Shown here: positions 8,908 to 17,644 of the stretch, piece by piece | Numbering within the stretch: position 1 is the first letter of the stretch | Layout: each line of letters begins with the position of its first letter | DNA from: a virus | Length of the DNA stretch: 39,426 nucleotides | Direction: 5' to 3' (one strand) | Virus record (IMG/VR): IMGVR_UViG_3300009120_000003 | Location: 1-39,426 of that record | Position numbers and translations under genes: made by a program | Notes under the pieces: model-generated | Seen by the model: the letters and a program-made list of their open reading frames with translations, nothing else | What the model was told of the DNA's origin: nothing | The model's database searches: none

Positions 8908-9609
8908 TGTAACCCAACCTTTACCAATATTCACTTGACCATAATTGATGCCACCGCGTCTCTGGAGACTGGATAATTTAACCAATCTGAGATCCATAGG
9001 ACCACTTTTTTTACTAATAGAGTCTTGATAGGCATCCAGAGCTTTTGCGACTCCAGGTGGAACAGAATAATTAAATTCTGCACAAAGTCTGGCTGCAAGG
9101 TCATAGCGCAAATAGTTGATATAAAATCTATCCAGAGTTAATGATAAATCCTGATTAATGGTTACCTGAGCCAATCGAAATTGCCCCCAGATAGTTAATG
9201 GATATGCTTGATTTGGCTTGAAATATATATAGATATTAGCGCCACCAAAGCAACGTTCCATATGCCAGCTACCAGGTAAAGACCGAATATTGTCTGCACG
9301 AGAGCTGCCGAAGTATTCCCTTCTTGCTCTGTTTTCTGTCTGATAACGGACTGTATCTATGTAAAAAACAAATGTATCAATATTAATCAAATTTTCAATG
9401 AAATACTTTTCCTGACCAGTAATTGCATTGAAATTATATTCCTCATAATAGGGGATAAGACCGTTTTCCACAGTCTTATCCGCAATGAGATCATTTAGAA
9501 ACAATAAGCCATCGTTAGCCTGCTGACCTGATACAGTTTCAAAGCCACGGGATACAATTCCCGATTCATAATAGGCATTATTGATAAGCTGTAAAGTTGT
9601 GTAGGCCAT
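8905..9609 (-). CDS. Head-to-tail adaptor (P22 gp4-like tail accessory factor)
   Basis: A 234-residue protein with an AAGGA site before ATG 9609. The N-terminus (TTLQLINNAYYESGIV, GQQANDGLLFLNDLI) is the usual helical start of phage head-completion adaptors. A beta section with ITGQEKYFIEN and a C-terminal helical region (INYLRYDLAARLCAEF) follow. P22 gp4 binds the portal ring and extends the neck; this gene sits between coat and the gp10-like gene as gp4 does. It is longer than P22 gp4 (166 residues). The frame remains open past its amber stop (separate entry). Confidence 0.75.
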   Translation of the reverse strand: MAYTTLQLINNAYYESGIVSRGFETVSGQQANDGLLFLNDLIADKTVENGLIPYYEEYNFNAITGQEKYFIENLINIDTFVFYIDTVRYQTENRARREYFGSSRADNIRSLPGSWHMERCFGGANIYIYFKPNQAYPLTIWGQFRLAQVTINQDLSLTLDRFYINYLRYDLAARLCAEFNYSVPPGVAKALDAYQDSISKKSGPMDLRLVKLSSLQRRGGINYGQVNIGKGWVT

Positions 9610-9618
9610 GGCAGTTCC

Positions 9619-10434
9619 TTATTGAACGATTGTTACTGCTAACTGATCTAGATATGCCTGTACAGAAATTGCCACCGCAGAACCAGTGACCTTGTAGTCA
9701 ATTGCATCGGTTAAAGGTGCATCTGTTGGGCAAATCAGGTTACCTGTCTTGACTACAGCAGCTACAGAGCCAGACATAGTTGCGTAACCAAGAGTAGAAG
9801 TAGAAGTACCAGGAGCCAATACAAGAGTGTCATCAGCAGCCGTAGGAGTAAAAGCACAATACCAGTTAACCATGGTTGGTGTTGCAGCAGGCAAGCCAGC
9901 ACTGGCATCAACTGGGGCATAGGTAGCAGAAGAACCGGCTGTAACACTTGTAGCTATTGGAGCGTCATACCACATCCAGCGGTCTAGACCACAACCATCT
10001 TGACGGAAAGGCAACATTGCAGCAGAACCATCAGTTTTGACAAAACCTATACGGAAAGACATGTCGTATCCAGCTGGTAAAAGGGGAGCAGTAAGGTTGG
10101 CAGACATAATCGCCGAGCCTGGTTCATTGCCATAACTATCACCGATAGCATAAACAGCATAAAAGGTGTTGTTAGCTATAACGCCAGTGTCCAAGTGTCC
10201 AGCACCGGTTGTATCAGGATTGATAGTTACAATTCCGCTACCATCTGCAACAGGTTCAGTACCAGTTTGAGTTGCAGCGACATTTAATGGCAAGCCGACA
10301 CTGATATCATTTAGATTGGTAGAATTAGAACAACGGCCAGCAGAAACAGTAATGGTATCTCCACTAACCCATGCTAGTTTTAATCCATTGATATAGTACT
10401 GACGGGCATTTGTGACAGGTGTTGAAATGGTCAT
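9619..10434 (-). CDS. Putative head decoration or structural protein
   Basis: A 271-residue protein with an AAGGAT site ahead of ATG 10434. It is rich in Ala, Thr, Gly and Val with very few charged residues, which fits an all-beta capsid-surface or fibre-like protein. It has no recognised domain. Its place directly after the major coat gene is the usual place for decoration or head-stabilising proteins. Visible segments include NARQYYINGLKLAWVSGDTI at the N-terminus and a repeated Thr/Ala-rich C-terminal half. The role is inferred from position and composition only. Confidence 0.65.
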   Translation of the reverse strand: MTISTPVTNARQYYINGLKLAWVSGDTITVSAGRCSNSTNLNDISVGLPLNVAATQTGTEPVADGSGIVTINPDTTGAGHLDTGVIANNTFYAVYAIGDSYGNEPGSAIMSANLTAPLLPAGYDMSFRIGFVKTDGSAAMLPFRQDGCGLDRWMWYDAPIATSVTAGSSATYAPVDASAGLPAATPTMVNWYCAFTPTAADDTLVLAPGTSTSTLGYATMSGSVAAVVKTGNLICPTDAPLTDAIDYKVTGSAVAISVQAYLDQLAVTIVQ

Positions 10435-10478
10435 TTTAATATCCTTATTTGAGGAGGGTTTTCACCCTCCGAAGCCAA

Positions 10479-11717
10479 TTACAGTGGGAAAATTACAGAC
10501 ATTGCGTACTCAGGAACGCATTTCTTGCCCCAGATAGCATCATGTATCATCCCTCTCTGGTTTTGACCGAATAAAGAACCATAATACATACGTAAAGAAA
10601 CGCCTGTATCAGGATCAACTTCATTACCAGTGGGGAATGGCACTTCTTCTGGAAGCATTGGCATACCAAGGAATAATGGATTGCCAGCAGTAATCATCCC
10701 AGCTCTATGTGATGGAAGCGCAGTAACCTGCATACCAGCTGCAATCTCGAAGTTCAGGTTACGAGTATTGCCTTGAGAAGCCTTTAATGGAGGATATACG
10801 TCAACAGTTACGTTACCACCAACAGAAGCCGCATCAGCTGTAGCTCTGAATTGAACAGGGTTACTGGACACCTTGTGACCAATAAATGTCAGGTAGCGAA
10901 GGTTGGGTTGACCGGAAACGCCATCGGAAAACTGGAATTTATCAAATTCTTTTACCGCATCAGCGTCAGTACCAGCACCAGAGAAAACTATTTGAATAAC
11001 CGCATCATCAGCATTCTTGACAACAGATACTACAGTCAAGACAGTGCCATCTTCACCAATTGTTCCGGCTGTGTGAACTGGAAGTAAGTTAGATACATAG
11101 AAGGCTGCGCGGTCGAAATCACCAACATCCCAGCTATTCGCAGAGATATTATTTCTATCCTGTGCAAATTGATTTAAACCTGTATTGACGATGGCTGACT
11201 GGGCAATATCACTTAAATAGAATTTGGTATTGTCCTTGGCTGCGCCATAGTTACGATACATGGCCAATGCTGCTGCAAGTTGTCCATAGGAGTTTATTTG
11301 AGTGACGCCATCGCCGTAAAAACGGTATGGAGCCTCAACGCATACGGTTGCAATATCAGCTTCAATTTCAGCAGACATTTCCATCACAGCCGCTTTACCG
11401 AACTGTTCCATGTAGTCTTCTACGTTAAAGATAAATTGTTGCGCAGTGAACGCATAAGAAACGTTAATTGCCTTGTCTACAGTCAGATTTTCTACGCGCT
11501 GATCGGCAGATTGAAAAGTTGCAACCAGACTTGCAGCAGTAGTAAAACGAGGTGGCAAATCGAAGGTAACAGTATCACCAAGGTTAGCAGTCAACTTCTC
11601 GAAGTTTTTAAATTTGGTATTAGCAGTAGCTACAAAGCAGTTCAAGTTTTGTAGATAGGCGAGATTGCTTAATTGATAGGTTTGTACTTGTTGCAAAATA
11701 TTATTTGGCACGGCCAT
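10479..11717 (-). CDS. Major capsid (coat) protein, P22 coat-like
   Basis: A 412-residue protein close in size to P22 gp5 (430), with a GGAGAAG site before the ATG. The start MAVPNNILQQVQTYQL, an early strand region (GDTVTFDLPPRF), a spine-helix-like segment (MEMSAEIEADIATVC) and a long inserted beta region around residues 220-310 are consistent with an HK97-fold coat carrying a P22-type insertion domain. It follows the scaffold gene directly. Hundreds of copies would form the procapsid. The identification rests on order, size and general pattern. Confidence 0.8.
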   Translation of the reverse strand: MAVPNNILQQVQTYQLSNLAYLQNLNCFVATANTKFKNFEKLTANLGDTVTFDLPPRFTTAASLVATFQSADQRVENLTVDKAINVSYAFTAQQFIFNVEDYMEQFGKAAVMEMSAEIEADIATVCVEAPYRFYGDGVTQINSYGQLAAALAMYRNYGAAKDNTKFYLSDIAQSAIVNTGLNQFAQDRNNISANSWDVGDFDRAAFYVSNLLPVHTAGTIGEDGTVLTVVSVVKNADDAVIQIVFSGAGTDADAVKEFDKFQFSDGVSGQPNLRYLTFIGHKVSSNPVQFRATADAASVGGNVTVDVYPPLKASQGNTRNLNFEIAAGMQVTALPSHRAGMITAGNPLFLGMPMLPEEVPFPTGNEVDPDTGVSLRMYYGSLFGQNQRGMIHDAIWGKKCVPEYAMSVIFPL

Positions 11718-11779
11718 GTTTTCTTCTCCAATGAAAATCCATATTCATCAGGAACAGACATGACCGCTTAGGTAGGATT

Positions 11780-12565
11780 TCAGCCTTTTAAGTAGGAGGC
11801 TGCCTTGAAATCCCGTACTGATTTCGTACCACTGTCTGTTCCCACTGGCGAAGGCTTCAGACGGTTTAAGGGATCTTGAGGTTCTTGCAAGTTACGTTTC
11901 GCTTCATCATTCCGTTTAATTGATTCGGAAAGCTTTGACAATTCGTTTCTGGCCATATTAGGTGATTTTTCAACCAATACTGCCAAATCAGCTAACTTGC
12001 CTGGATTTTTTCTCAGCTCATAGATAATGGCTGGAGTGTTATCCATCTGGTTAGCTAAAAATACCAATTGTGGAAACTCGGCAGGATTAAAATCGGCTGT
12101 GATTGCCTCAAAGTCTTCAAACATATCCTTACCTTGAGCCATCTTGCCGAAATACTGTTGAGCCACCTGATTTACTTCTTGTTCGAGCTGTTCATCATGC
12201 CGCTTTTGCGCTTCTTCTTGCTGCTGTTTCTGCAATAATTGCATTACTTGTTGTTGAATTTGCTGAGCGTCCATGCCACCTTGTTGCTGGCCTTGTGGGG
12301 GCTGCTGGGGTGAACCTGTCTGCGCAGTATTCTGCAACTGTTGTTCTGCTTGTTGCGATTGAAGCTGCTCAATTTGCTGTCTGGCTGCATCTAGCTGCTC
12401 TTGCATTTTCTGCTCTCCTTTGTGTTTCGCCTTTTTAATCAGCTTATTCACTTGGGAAGCAGGAAGCATTTTCTCAGGTAGTGTTTGTTCGGAATTCTGG
12501 AATTCCTCCCTTTCACCCACATTAGTATCTTGCAATAAATCTTCTGCAATATCCTTTGCATCCAT
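11780..12565 (-). CDS. Scaffolding protein
   Basis: A 261-residue protein from ATG 12565 (MDAKDIAEDLL, GAGG site upstream); a GTG four codons earlier is in frame but would use that site as coding sequence. The centre is extremely Gln-rich (residues about 55-145) and predicted to be coiled coil. The C-terminal part is basic (KRNDEAKRN, RDFKAASYLKG), as expected for a coat-binding helix-turn-helix. Between portal and coat, a Gln-rich, helical, charged protein of this size is the scaffold that guides procapsid assembly and then leaves. Confidence 0.8.
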   Translation of the reverse strand: MDAKDIAEDLLQDTNVGEREEFQNSEQTLPEKMLPASQVNKLIKKAKHKGEQKMQEQLDAARQQIEQLQSQQAEQQLQNTAQTGSPQQPPQGQQQGGMDAQQIQQQVMQLLQKQQQEEAQKRHDEQLEQEVNQVAQQYFGKMAQGKDMFEDFEAITADFNPAEFPQLVFLANQMDNTPAIIYELRKNPGKLADLAVLVEKSPNMARNELSKLSESIKRNDEAKRNLQEPQDPLNRLKPSPVGTDSGTKSVRDFKAASYLKG

Positions 12566-12664
12566 TTGAAACCTCACTGTTTCCGGTGTGACCGTGACAC
12601 CTACCGTCCGTGGTAGTCCGACTATTTTTTCCGCATAGTTGCGTAAATAACCTAGATTCTTAAA

Positions 12665-12723
12665 TCCAGCCTAGTCTGGAGTGCTATATGTAGTGCTAAA
12701 TTTTCAAAATAAACACTACATAT
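12665..12723. repeat. Two small hairpins in the portal-scaffold gap
   Basis: The 218-bp gap 12566-12783 holds no clear gene. It carries TCCAG/CTGGA arms around a 6-nt loop (12665-12680) and a perfect 10-bp inverted repeat ATATGTAGTG / CACTACATAT (12686-12695 and 12714-12723). Neither is followed by a clear T-run on the transcribed strand, so RNA processing or attenuation is as likely as termination. Confidence 0.5.
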
Positions 12724-12783
12724 TGATTATTGAGCTAAGTATAGCAACTTTTACAGCAATTGGAACATGTATTAAACAAGGGG

Positions 12784-12951
12784 TTAATGTTTGATGGTCA
12801 TTTTGGATTTAACTACACGCCCTGTGCTTTCTTTCTGTTTTTCCCTGGTAATATCTGTACGGTCAGCTTTTAACTTTGCACCTTTTTTAAGCTTCATAGG
12901 TTCAACAGTCTTTTTAATTTTTTCTAGTTTCATTTTCTGGGCTGCTTTCAT
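12784..12951 (-). CDS. 55-residue highly basic protein
   Basis: The ATG at 12951 has AAGGAG 8 bases upstream and overlaps the stop of the preceding 48-residue gene (ATGA), so expression is coupled to it and to the portal gene. The protein is strongly cationic (MKLEKIKKTVEPMKLKKGAK near the start) with almost no hydrophobic core, suggesting nucleic-acid or acidic-partner binding. It ends SKMTIKH. Small basic proteins in this slot could be procapsid cofactors or DNA-binding internal peptides. No family is assigned with certainty. Confidence 0.7.
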   Translation of the reverse strand: MKAAQKMKLEKIKKTVEPMKLKKGAKLKADRTDITREKQKESTGRVVKSKMTIKH

Positions 12952-13094
12952 TTCTTTCTCCTTTTCGATTTACCAGCCAATGACATTGCAATTGCAATAC
13001 TTTGGTCTTCTGGTCTCCCAGCATTTCTTTCTGCTCTTATATTTGCAGATATCCCTTTCTTAGTCTTTGCTTTTTTTCCCTTTACCAGTGGCAT
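12948..13094 (-). CDS. 48-residue basic protein overlapping the portal end
   Basis: It starts at ATG 13094 inside the last codons of the portal gene, with GGAG a few bases upstream, and ends at TGA overlapping the next start. It is Lys/Arg-rich at both ends, with a central GISANIRAERNAGRPEDQ and then SIAIAMSLAGKSKRRKK. The pattern of a basic head plus a short helix with I-A-I-A resembles small phage proteins often found near packaging genes, which have no proven function. The dense overlaps and ribosome site support a real gene. Confidence 0.7.
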   Translation of the reverse strand: MPLVKGKKAKTKKGISANIRAERNAGRPEDQSIAIAMSLAGKSKRRKK

Positions 13095-15243
13095 TTTTCT
13101 TCTCCAATACTTTCTTATCTAACTCGTGAGTCCTGTCCTTATGCTCCATTCCGTGATGATGAGAGCTGACATTGACAGCCATTTCAACAGCAGTTCTCGC
13201 ATTTTCAGCATCCAGTTTTTCCTGCTTTAATGCTTGATCGACCTCAGCACCCTCGATATCAGCCAAGACTTTCACAAGCTCAATGTCTGCTTGCTTGTTC
13301 TTCACGGCGTCATCTGTAGAAATCTTCAACAAGTCAACTTCTGCCTGTGTTTGAACAGCTTCCCTTTTCTGACCAACCTTCATTATTTCTGCCTGAGCCT
13401 GTAGCATCATAACTGCCTTCGGATCAATTTCCTGAGCCATTTGCTGTTGAGCCATCTGCTGAGCCTGTGCTTGTTGTTGAGCAATCTCTTCCATATATTG
13501 GCCAGCTGCCTCACGCAATCCCTCGATTCCTCTAATATCAATATTATCAAGAAGAATGCCAAGACCTTTCGTATTAATGAAATTTGCAAATGACTCTGAG
13601 GTTTGCATTAGCTGAATGATAGTTTCAAGTGATATTTGTTTCTGGACAGCAAAGTTAACACCTGCCTCAACCTTTACATCAAGGCTCATGGCATCGTAAT
13701 TCATGTATGGGCTTCCAGGCTTGTTGATAGTCTGATAGGTACGTTTGCCATCAGGAAGTACGACAGGAATACTACGCTGAGTGACATAATATTTTGGAAT
13801 CAAGTCAAGCAACTGTTGACACACCCTGTTCCAGCCTTTCATAAATCCTACTGTATAAGGCATGGCAGCTGCATTTGAATGCATGGCACCTTGCATAATT
13901 GCTACACCAGAAAGCTCGTTATTCTGAATACCCAATGCAGCATCATAACTACCAAGAATACCTTGAATCAGATTATCAGACATCTGGAATGTCTCACTAA
14001 TTTGAGGGGGAATGGGAGTTCGAACCACTTCTCTTGGTGGATTCAACGAGATTTCTGGATTCCCTTCGTAAAACTGGTTATATAGAAGAGTTCCAGGCTT
14101 CTGAATATCAATATAGGCATCTATGTAATCTTCAGGAACGGATTCAACAGAAGCAATAAATTTATGCTCGACAGTATTTTCAAGCTCATTTGCCAGAGAC
14201 TGACCAGCATAGTTCTTAAGTCGTTGCGCATCACGAACATTATAAATATATGGACGTGTCATTTGTTCTGCGGTTGAATCATTATTGTCGCGAAGAATCG
14301 CACTGTTACCATCAAAAAAGATTAACGGAAGCATTGAGAAGCTTGTCTCTACAGGCGTATCAATAAGTTCTGCGCCAGAAAATGTATAACGTGTTATGGT
14401 TTCTATCATCGTTTCACGCATTTTTCCGATTGGAATAGGCGCTTGCTCAATATGGCCTTGTTGATTCCATATTTCCATCCACTTTTCGTAATTCTTTATA
14501 GTTACCACGCGTCCATTAGATAGCTTGGTAATCTTCTCTTTCCTGAAATCTTTTTTGTCATATTGACACATCAAGACAATATCGCGTTTAGCTGCTCGAT
14601 ATGACCAGTTAAATCCTGAGAAGCTGCGTGCGTACTTTAAACCCTTAAGCGCATTAGACCCATACTCTTTTTCAACTTCCTCACGTTCCTTGGGAAAAAG
14701 TTGAAAGCAGAAGTTGCCATCACCTTTATGCGACTTGCGTGCCAATGGGTCAAAGCCACAGAGGGTTGGGTCAAATACCCTGTTGGCACAAATCTTTTGA
14801 TCCATGGACATGGCTGATATGTAATCTGTGTAGACTTCGACAACAGAAAAGCCGCCCACTAGAAGGTCTGTATATACATCATAACTAAACCCATCGTTAT
14901 CTGAGTCATTTAAAATTGCCCTAAAATGAGCTTCAAGAAGACGTAGCAATCCAGCGTCAATATCATCAAATCCATCCTGCGCCCTAATTACAAATCCTGG
15001 CTCCATTCGGGAGAATTCTCCTCTCAGGCGGGATATATAGGCTTCCATCATATTGAATTCAATTTGAGGTCGTCCAAGCGTTGCCAATACTGATATATCG
15101 TCTTCAGTCAAGGTTGATTTATACACAAAGCGCATAAACTGGTGAAATCGTTCGTAGTTTGGACGGAAATAGGTATAAGCCTGCTCCACCGACTGTTTAA
15201 TCTTTTCTAGCTGGGTTGTATGCTTTTTCGCAATAACTGCCAT
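13060..15243 (-). CDS. Portal protein (P22 gp1-like)
   Basis: A 727-residue protein, almost the same length as P22 gp1 (725). It begins two bases after the TerL stop, with AAGGA upstream. The N-terminus (QLEKIKQSVEQAYTYFRPNY, RPQIEFNMMEAYISRLRGE) and the central part (TVEHKFIASVESVPEDYIDA, SGVAIMQGAMHSNAA) are of the P22-type portal family. The C-terminal third is a long Gln/Ala-rich helical region, consistent with the barrel that extends into the head. Twelve copies would form the DNA entry ring and dock the terminase. Confidence 0.85.
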   Translation of the reverse strand: MAVIAKKHTTQLEKIKQSVEQAYTYFRPNYERFHQFMRFVYKSTLTEDDISVLATLGRPQIEFNMMEAYISRLRGEFSRMEPGFVIRAQDGFDDIDAGLLRLLEAHFRAILNDSDNDGFSYDVYTDLLVGGFSVVEVYTDYISAMSMDQKICANRVFDPTLCGFDPLARKSHKGDGNFCFQLFPKEREEVEKEYGSNALKGLKYARSFSGFNWSYRAAKRDIVLMCQYDKKDFRKEKITKLSNGRVVTIKNYEKWMEIWNQQGHIEQAPIPIGKMRETMIETITRYTFSGAELIDTPVETSFSMLPLIFFDGNSAILRDNNDSTAEQMTRPYIYNVRDAQRLKNYAGQSLANELENTVEHKFIASVESVPEDYIDAYIDIQKPGTLLYNQFYEGNPEISLNPPREVVRTPIPPQISETFQMSDNLIQGILGSYDAALGIQNNELSGVAIMQGAMHSNAAAMPYTVGFMKGWNRVCQQLLDLIPKYYVTQRSIPVVLPDGKRTYQTINKPGSPYMNYDAMSLDVKVEAGVNFAVQKQISLETIIQLMQTSESFANFINTKGLGILLDNIDIRGIEGLREAAGQYMEEIAQQQAQAQQMAQQQMAQEIDPKAVMMLQAQAEIMKVGQKREAVQTQAEVDLLKISTDDAVKNKQADIELVKVLADIEGAEVDQALKQEKLDAENARTAVEMAVNVSSHHHGMEHKDRTHELDKKVLEKKNATGKGKKSKD

Positions 15244-15245
15244 GA

Positions 15246-16802
15246 CTAATTCCTTGTCTTGTACGCCTTCTTTTTAAGCTCGGAAAGACGGTTGTATCTA
15301 CTGGTTGCCTCCTGAGTTGTATGTCTCCAGAGAGCGTCTTTGTGGGTGTGACCAATTAGCAGTCTATCTATCAAGGCAATACGAACTGCATCGGAACAGG
15401 TGTCTGCAATATCATCATGCGCATGACTGTCGTTATTGGTTATTTTCTTCATATGGTTGATGCACATTTCAGTATGAACACCATGAGAAGGAAGTGAGAC
15501 TTGCTTGCTTGCTATATATGGCTGAATGTCGATGAATCGTTGTGATTTACTACCAGATCTGCGTGTTCGCTCAATCTCGCGTACTTTTAATCCTCGCATA
15601 CCCTTTAAAATTGATATTAAAGTTACACCTGTAGATTTTTTTTCTATAAAAGCAACTAATGGCGGCTGCTTATGTCTTGCGCAATCTTGCCAGAAGTCTA
15701 AAAACTCGGTCTCAAGTCTTTTAGGTTCAACACGTATTTCACGGCAGGCAATCCAGTGCAGACCCATAACACCAGTCTTTCTGCCTTGCGTTTCAATATT
15801 GTATAAACCCCAAAATGAGAAAACAGTTGCATCATTGCGGGGATCTTCAGTTTCAGCTGTATCAGCTGTAATAAAGGTGATGGAGTATTCTGGTTCTTCA
15901 GCAAGTAATGGAAAGTCTTCCGGCATAAACAGGCCACCACCGGCTGGCTGTGGGTCTTGTTGATGTTGGGCTGCGAAAACATAACGGTCTTTTTCCTGAC
16001 GTATAAGCAACATTTCCTTGGGAAAAGCTTCTGGATAAAGTGCATTCCCTGCATCATCCAATGACTTTAATATAACACTATCCCAAGTATAACCATCCTC
16101 ACCTGCAAGGAAGTATGCTGGTAAATCTTGTTCATGTAACCGTTGTCCTATGAAGACAATAGGAACATTAATCCCTCTTGGTCGCTGTTGAATTGTTTCA
16201 CGAAAGTTTGTAATTACTGATTCACGGATAACATCGGAATGTACTTCATCAGGCTTATGACTATCATCAATAACCACAGCTCCACTGAATCTATCTTCGC
16301 CTGGTAAACCAGCATTTCTTCCGGTTATAGCACCTGCTGAACCAAAAGCCGCAACAGTGCCTCCCGCTTCAGTAGTAAAGGCATCTTTTGCTTGTGAATC
16401 TTCTCTTAAATGTACGCCAAACAAAACCTTGTACTGGGAAAGTGACATTATGCGTTTAACTGTATCAGTGTGAGTAGCAGCCAATGTCTTTGCATAAGAA
16501 ATATAAAGAAAATTGCAATCACCCCATTTTGCATAGCACCAGGCTATCCAGAAACTTACGATTACAGATTTACCGTGACCAGGAGGAACGTTAATTAATA
16601 GACGTAAAGATTCGAGGCGTGTACAACGAGTTAACGCACGACAAATAGTAATGAAGTGGCTTTCCCTGCCAACCGGACGTGAGATAATAAAATCTCGCCC
16701 TGTTAGAATTGGGAAGAAAGCTTGTATAAAAAGTAATAAACTACCACGTAACTTGGCCGCAATTTCTGCGTTCTCAAGCTTAAGCTGAGTTGCTTTGTCC
16801 AT
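15246..16802 (-). CDS. Terminase large subunit
   Basis: A 518-residue packaging motor. The ATPase half shows a Walker A-type loop GHGKS (residues 75-79) and a Walker B VVIDD (176-180). The coupling region includes IVFIGQRLHEQDL. The nuclease half shows ITADTAE (near 311-317) with the first acidic residue and HAHDDIADT (460-468) with the late acidic pair expected of the RNase H-like domain. It sits directly upstream of the portal. The ribosome site is AAAGGA, somewhat far from the ATG. A likely small subunit is about 7 kb away rather than adjacent. Confidence 0.9.
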   Translation of the reverse strand: MDKATQLKLENAEIAAKLRGSLLLFIQAFFPILTGRDFIISRPVGRESHFITICRALTRCTRLESLRLLINVPPGHGKSVIVSFWIAWCYAKWGDCNFLYISYAKTLAATHTDTVKRIMSLSQYKVLFGVHLREDSQAKDAFTTEAGGTVAAFGSAGAITGRNAGLPGEDRFSGAVVIDDSHKPDEVHSDVIRESVITNFRETIQQRPRGINVPIVFIGQRLHEQDLPAYFLAGEDGYTWDSVILKSLDDAGNALYPEAFPKEMLLIRQEKDRYVFAAQHQQDPQPAGGGLFMPEDFPLLAEEPEYSITFITADTAETEDPRNDATVFSFWGLYNIETQGRKTGVMGLHWIACREIRVEPKRLETEFLDFWQDCARHKQPPLVAFIEKKSTGVTLISILKGMRGLKVREIERTRRSGSKSQRFIDIQPYIASKQVSLPSHGVHTEMCINHMKKITNNDSHAHDDIADTCSDAVRIALIDRLLIGHTHKDALWRHTTQEATSRYNRLSELKKKAYKTRN

Positions 16803-16913
16803 AAAGGGGCAATCCTTTGCCAGAGCCGCATCATGCGAACCTTAATGAAGATATCAGGCGTAATTTAACATAAATTTAGATTAAAACACTATATTTTGTG
16901 TTAATTATCACTA

Positions 16914-17315
16914 TTAATCACTAAATATAGAGATAGAATCAGTAATTGTTTCCATCCAAGGTAAAAAATCCATAAATTGCACAGGAAGTTTTACGTTCTT
17001 TAAATCTTTTACAAATCGAAATAATGGAGCTATTTGACATGGTTGATAACCAGCCAGACCACAGCCAATTGCTGTAACCATGTAAATATTTTCTGGCGTA
17101 TGGTAAGCGTAAGTGAGGAAGTCAGCGACAGACTTGTTAATAATAATTAAGGGAAGGCTTCTTTCAGGATCGTATTTGGTAGGAAGTGCATATGAATTTC
17201 CTTGTAACCCAATACCTTGACCCAAAACAGCACCATGATGCTGTAATGCGTGTAATGCTGCTCCACGCTTATGTATTCCCAATAGATTGCTCCCAAATAC
17301 AAAAATATCAGCCAT
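16914..17315 (-). CDS. Macro-domain-like phage protein
   Basis: A 133-residue protein from ATG 17315 (MADIFVFGSNL, AAGGA 7 bases upstream). Motifs are IFVFGSNLLGIHKRGAALHA, then GIGLQGNSYALPTK, then VTAIGCGLAGYQ followed by the acidic/aromatic IAPLFRF. This order (FGSN, a Gly-rich loop, NSYALPTK, GCGLAGY) is that of a common short phage family with a macro-domain-like fold, related to ADP-ribose-binding modules (I believe labelled A1S_2505-type in some databases). It follows three tRNAs and precedes TerL. ADP-ribose binding or hydrolysis is possible but not shown by the sequence. Confidence 0.7.
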   Translation of the reverse strand: MADIFVFGSNLLGIHKRGAALHALQHHGAVLGQGIGLQGNSYALPTKYDPERSLPLIIINKSVADFLTYAYHTPENIYMVTAIGCGLAGYQPCQIAPLFRFVKDLKNVKLPVQFMDFLPWMETITDSISIFSD

Positions 17316-17328
17316 AATTATCCTTAAG

Positions 17329-17414
17329 TGGTGGAGAGACCAGAATTCTAACATGGACGGGCTAGCCGACCGTAGGGTTACAGCTTAATGCCATTCCTAA
17401 TAGGCGTTCTCTCC
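17329..17414 (-). tRNA. tRNA-Tyr-like gene, anticodon GTA, probably degenerate
   Basis: A perfect 7-bp acceptor GGAGAGA/TCTCTCC is followed by A and an encoded CCA. Length without CCA is 83 nt, with room for the long variable arm of class II tRNAs. A 3-bp D stem GCC/GGC and the loop CTGTAAC (GTA anticodon) fit tRNA-Tyr. However, the anticodon stem has two mismatches and the T arm is poor (TTAGAAT instead of a TTCRANN loop). It may be decaying or divergent. Confidence 0.55.
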
Positions 17415-17419
17415 ATAAA

Positions 17420-17494
17420 TGGTAGCGGATAATGGACTTGCACCATTGACCTCTAGAGTATGAACCTAGCGTTCTGCTTCTGAACTAATCCGCG
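17420..17494 (-). tRNA. tRNA with CAT anticodon (Met or Ile2), C1-U72 mismatch
   Basis: It folds completely: acceptor pairs 2-71 to 7-66, U8 A9, D stem GTTC/GAAC, anticodon arm CTAGG-TTCATAC-TCTAG, variable AGGTC, T stem AATGG/CCATT, discriminator A and encoded CCA. Position 1 is C and position 72 is U, an unpaired end recalling initiator tRNA (C1-A72). The anticodon stem lacks the three G-C pairs of initiators and the T loop is TGCAAGT. An elongator Met or a lysidine-modified Ile tRNA is more likely. Confidence 0.8.
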
Positions 17495-17502
17495 ATAATG
17501 GC

Positions 17503-17571
17503 AGGGCTATCAGGACTCGAACCTGAAATACCAGAGTCAAAGTCTAGTGTGATACCGTTTCACCATAGCCC
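17503..17571 (-). tRNA. tRNA-Gln (TTG)
   Basis: Acceptor GGGCTAT/ATAGCCC, anticodon arm CTAGA-CTTTGAC-TCTGG with anticodon TTG, T arm CAGG-TTCGAGT-CCTG. The discriminator is T and CCA is not encoded. It is the first of three tRNAs spaced by only a few bases and transcribed toward TerL. A second tRNA-Gln (TTG) lies at 37216-37287, so the phage doubles this decoding capacity. Confidence 0.85.
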
Positions 17572-17644
17572 AATTCAAGCATGTGCCATGCAGAGCATGC
17601 TGAAGAGTATATCAAATATGATTTAACTTGCTATTCATAGTCTT

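Noticed and set aside
15526-15963. A 145-codon plus-strand ORF
   Set aside because: Antisense shadow of the terminase nuclease domain, with no ribosome site.
17057-17112. A possible IS66-type terminal sequence (GTAAGCG) near the IS66-like genes
   Set aside because: It lies inside the macro-domain-like coding sequence and has no inverted partner on the other side.
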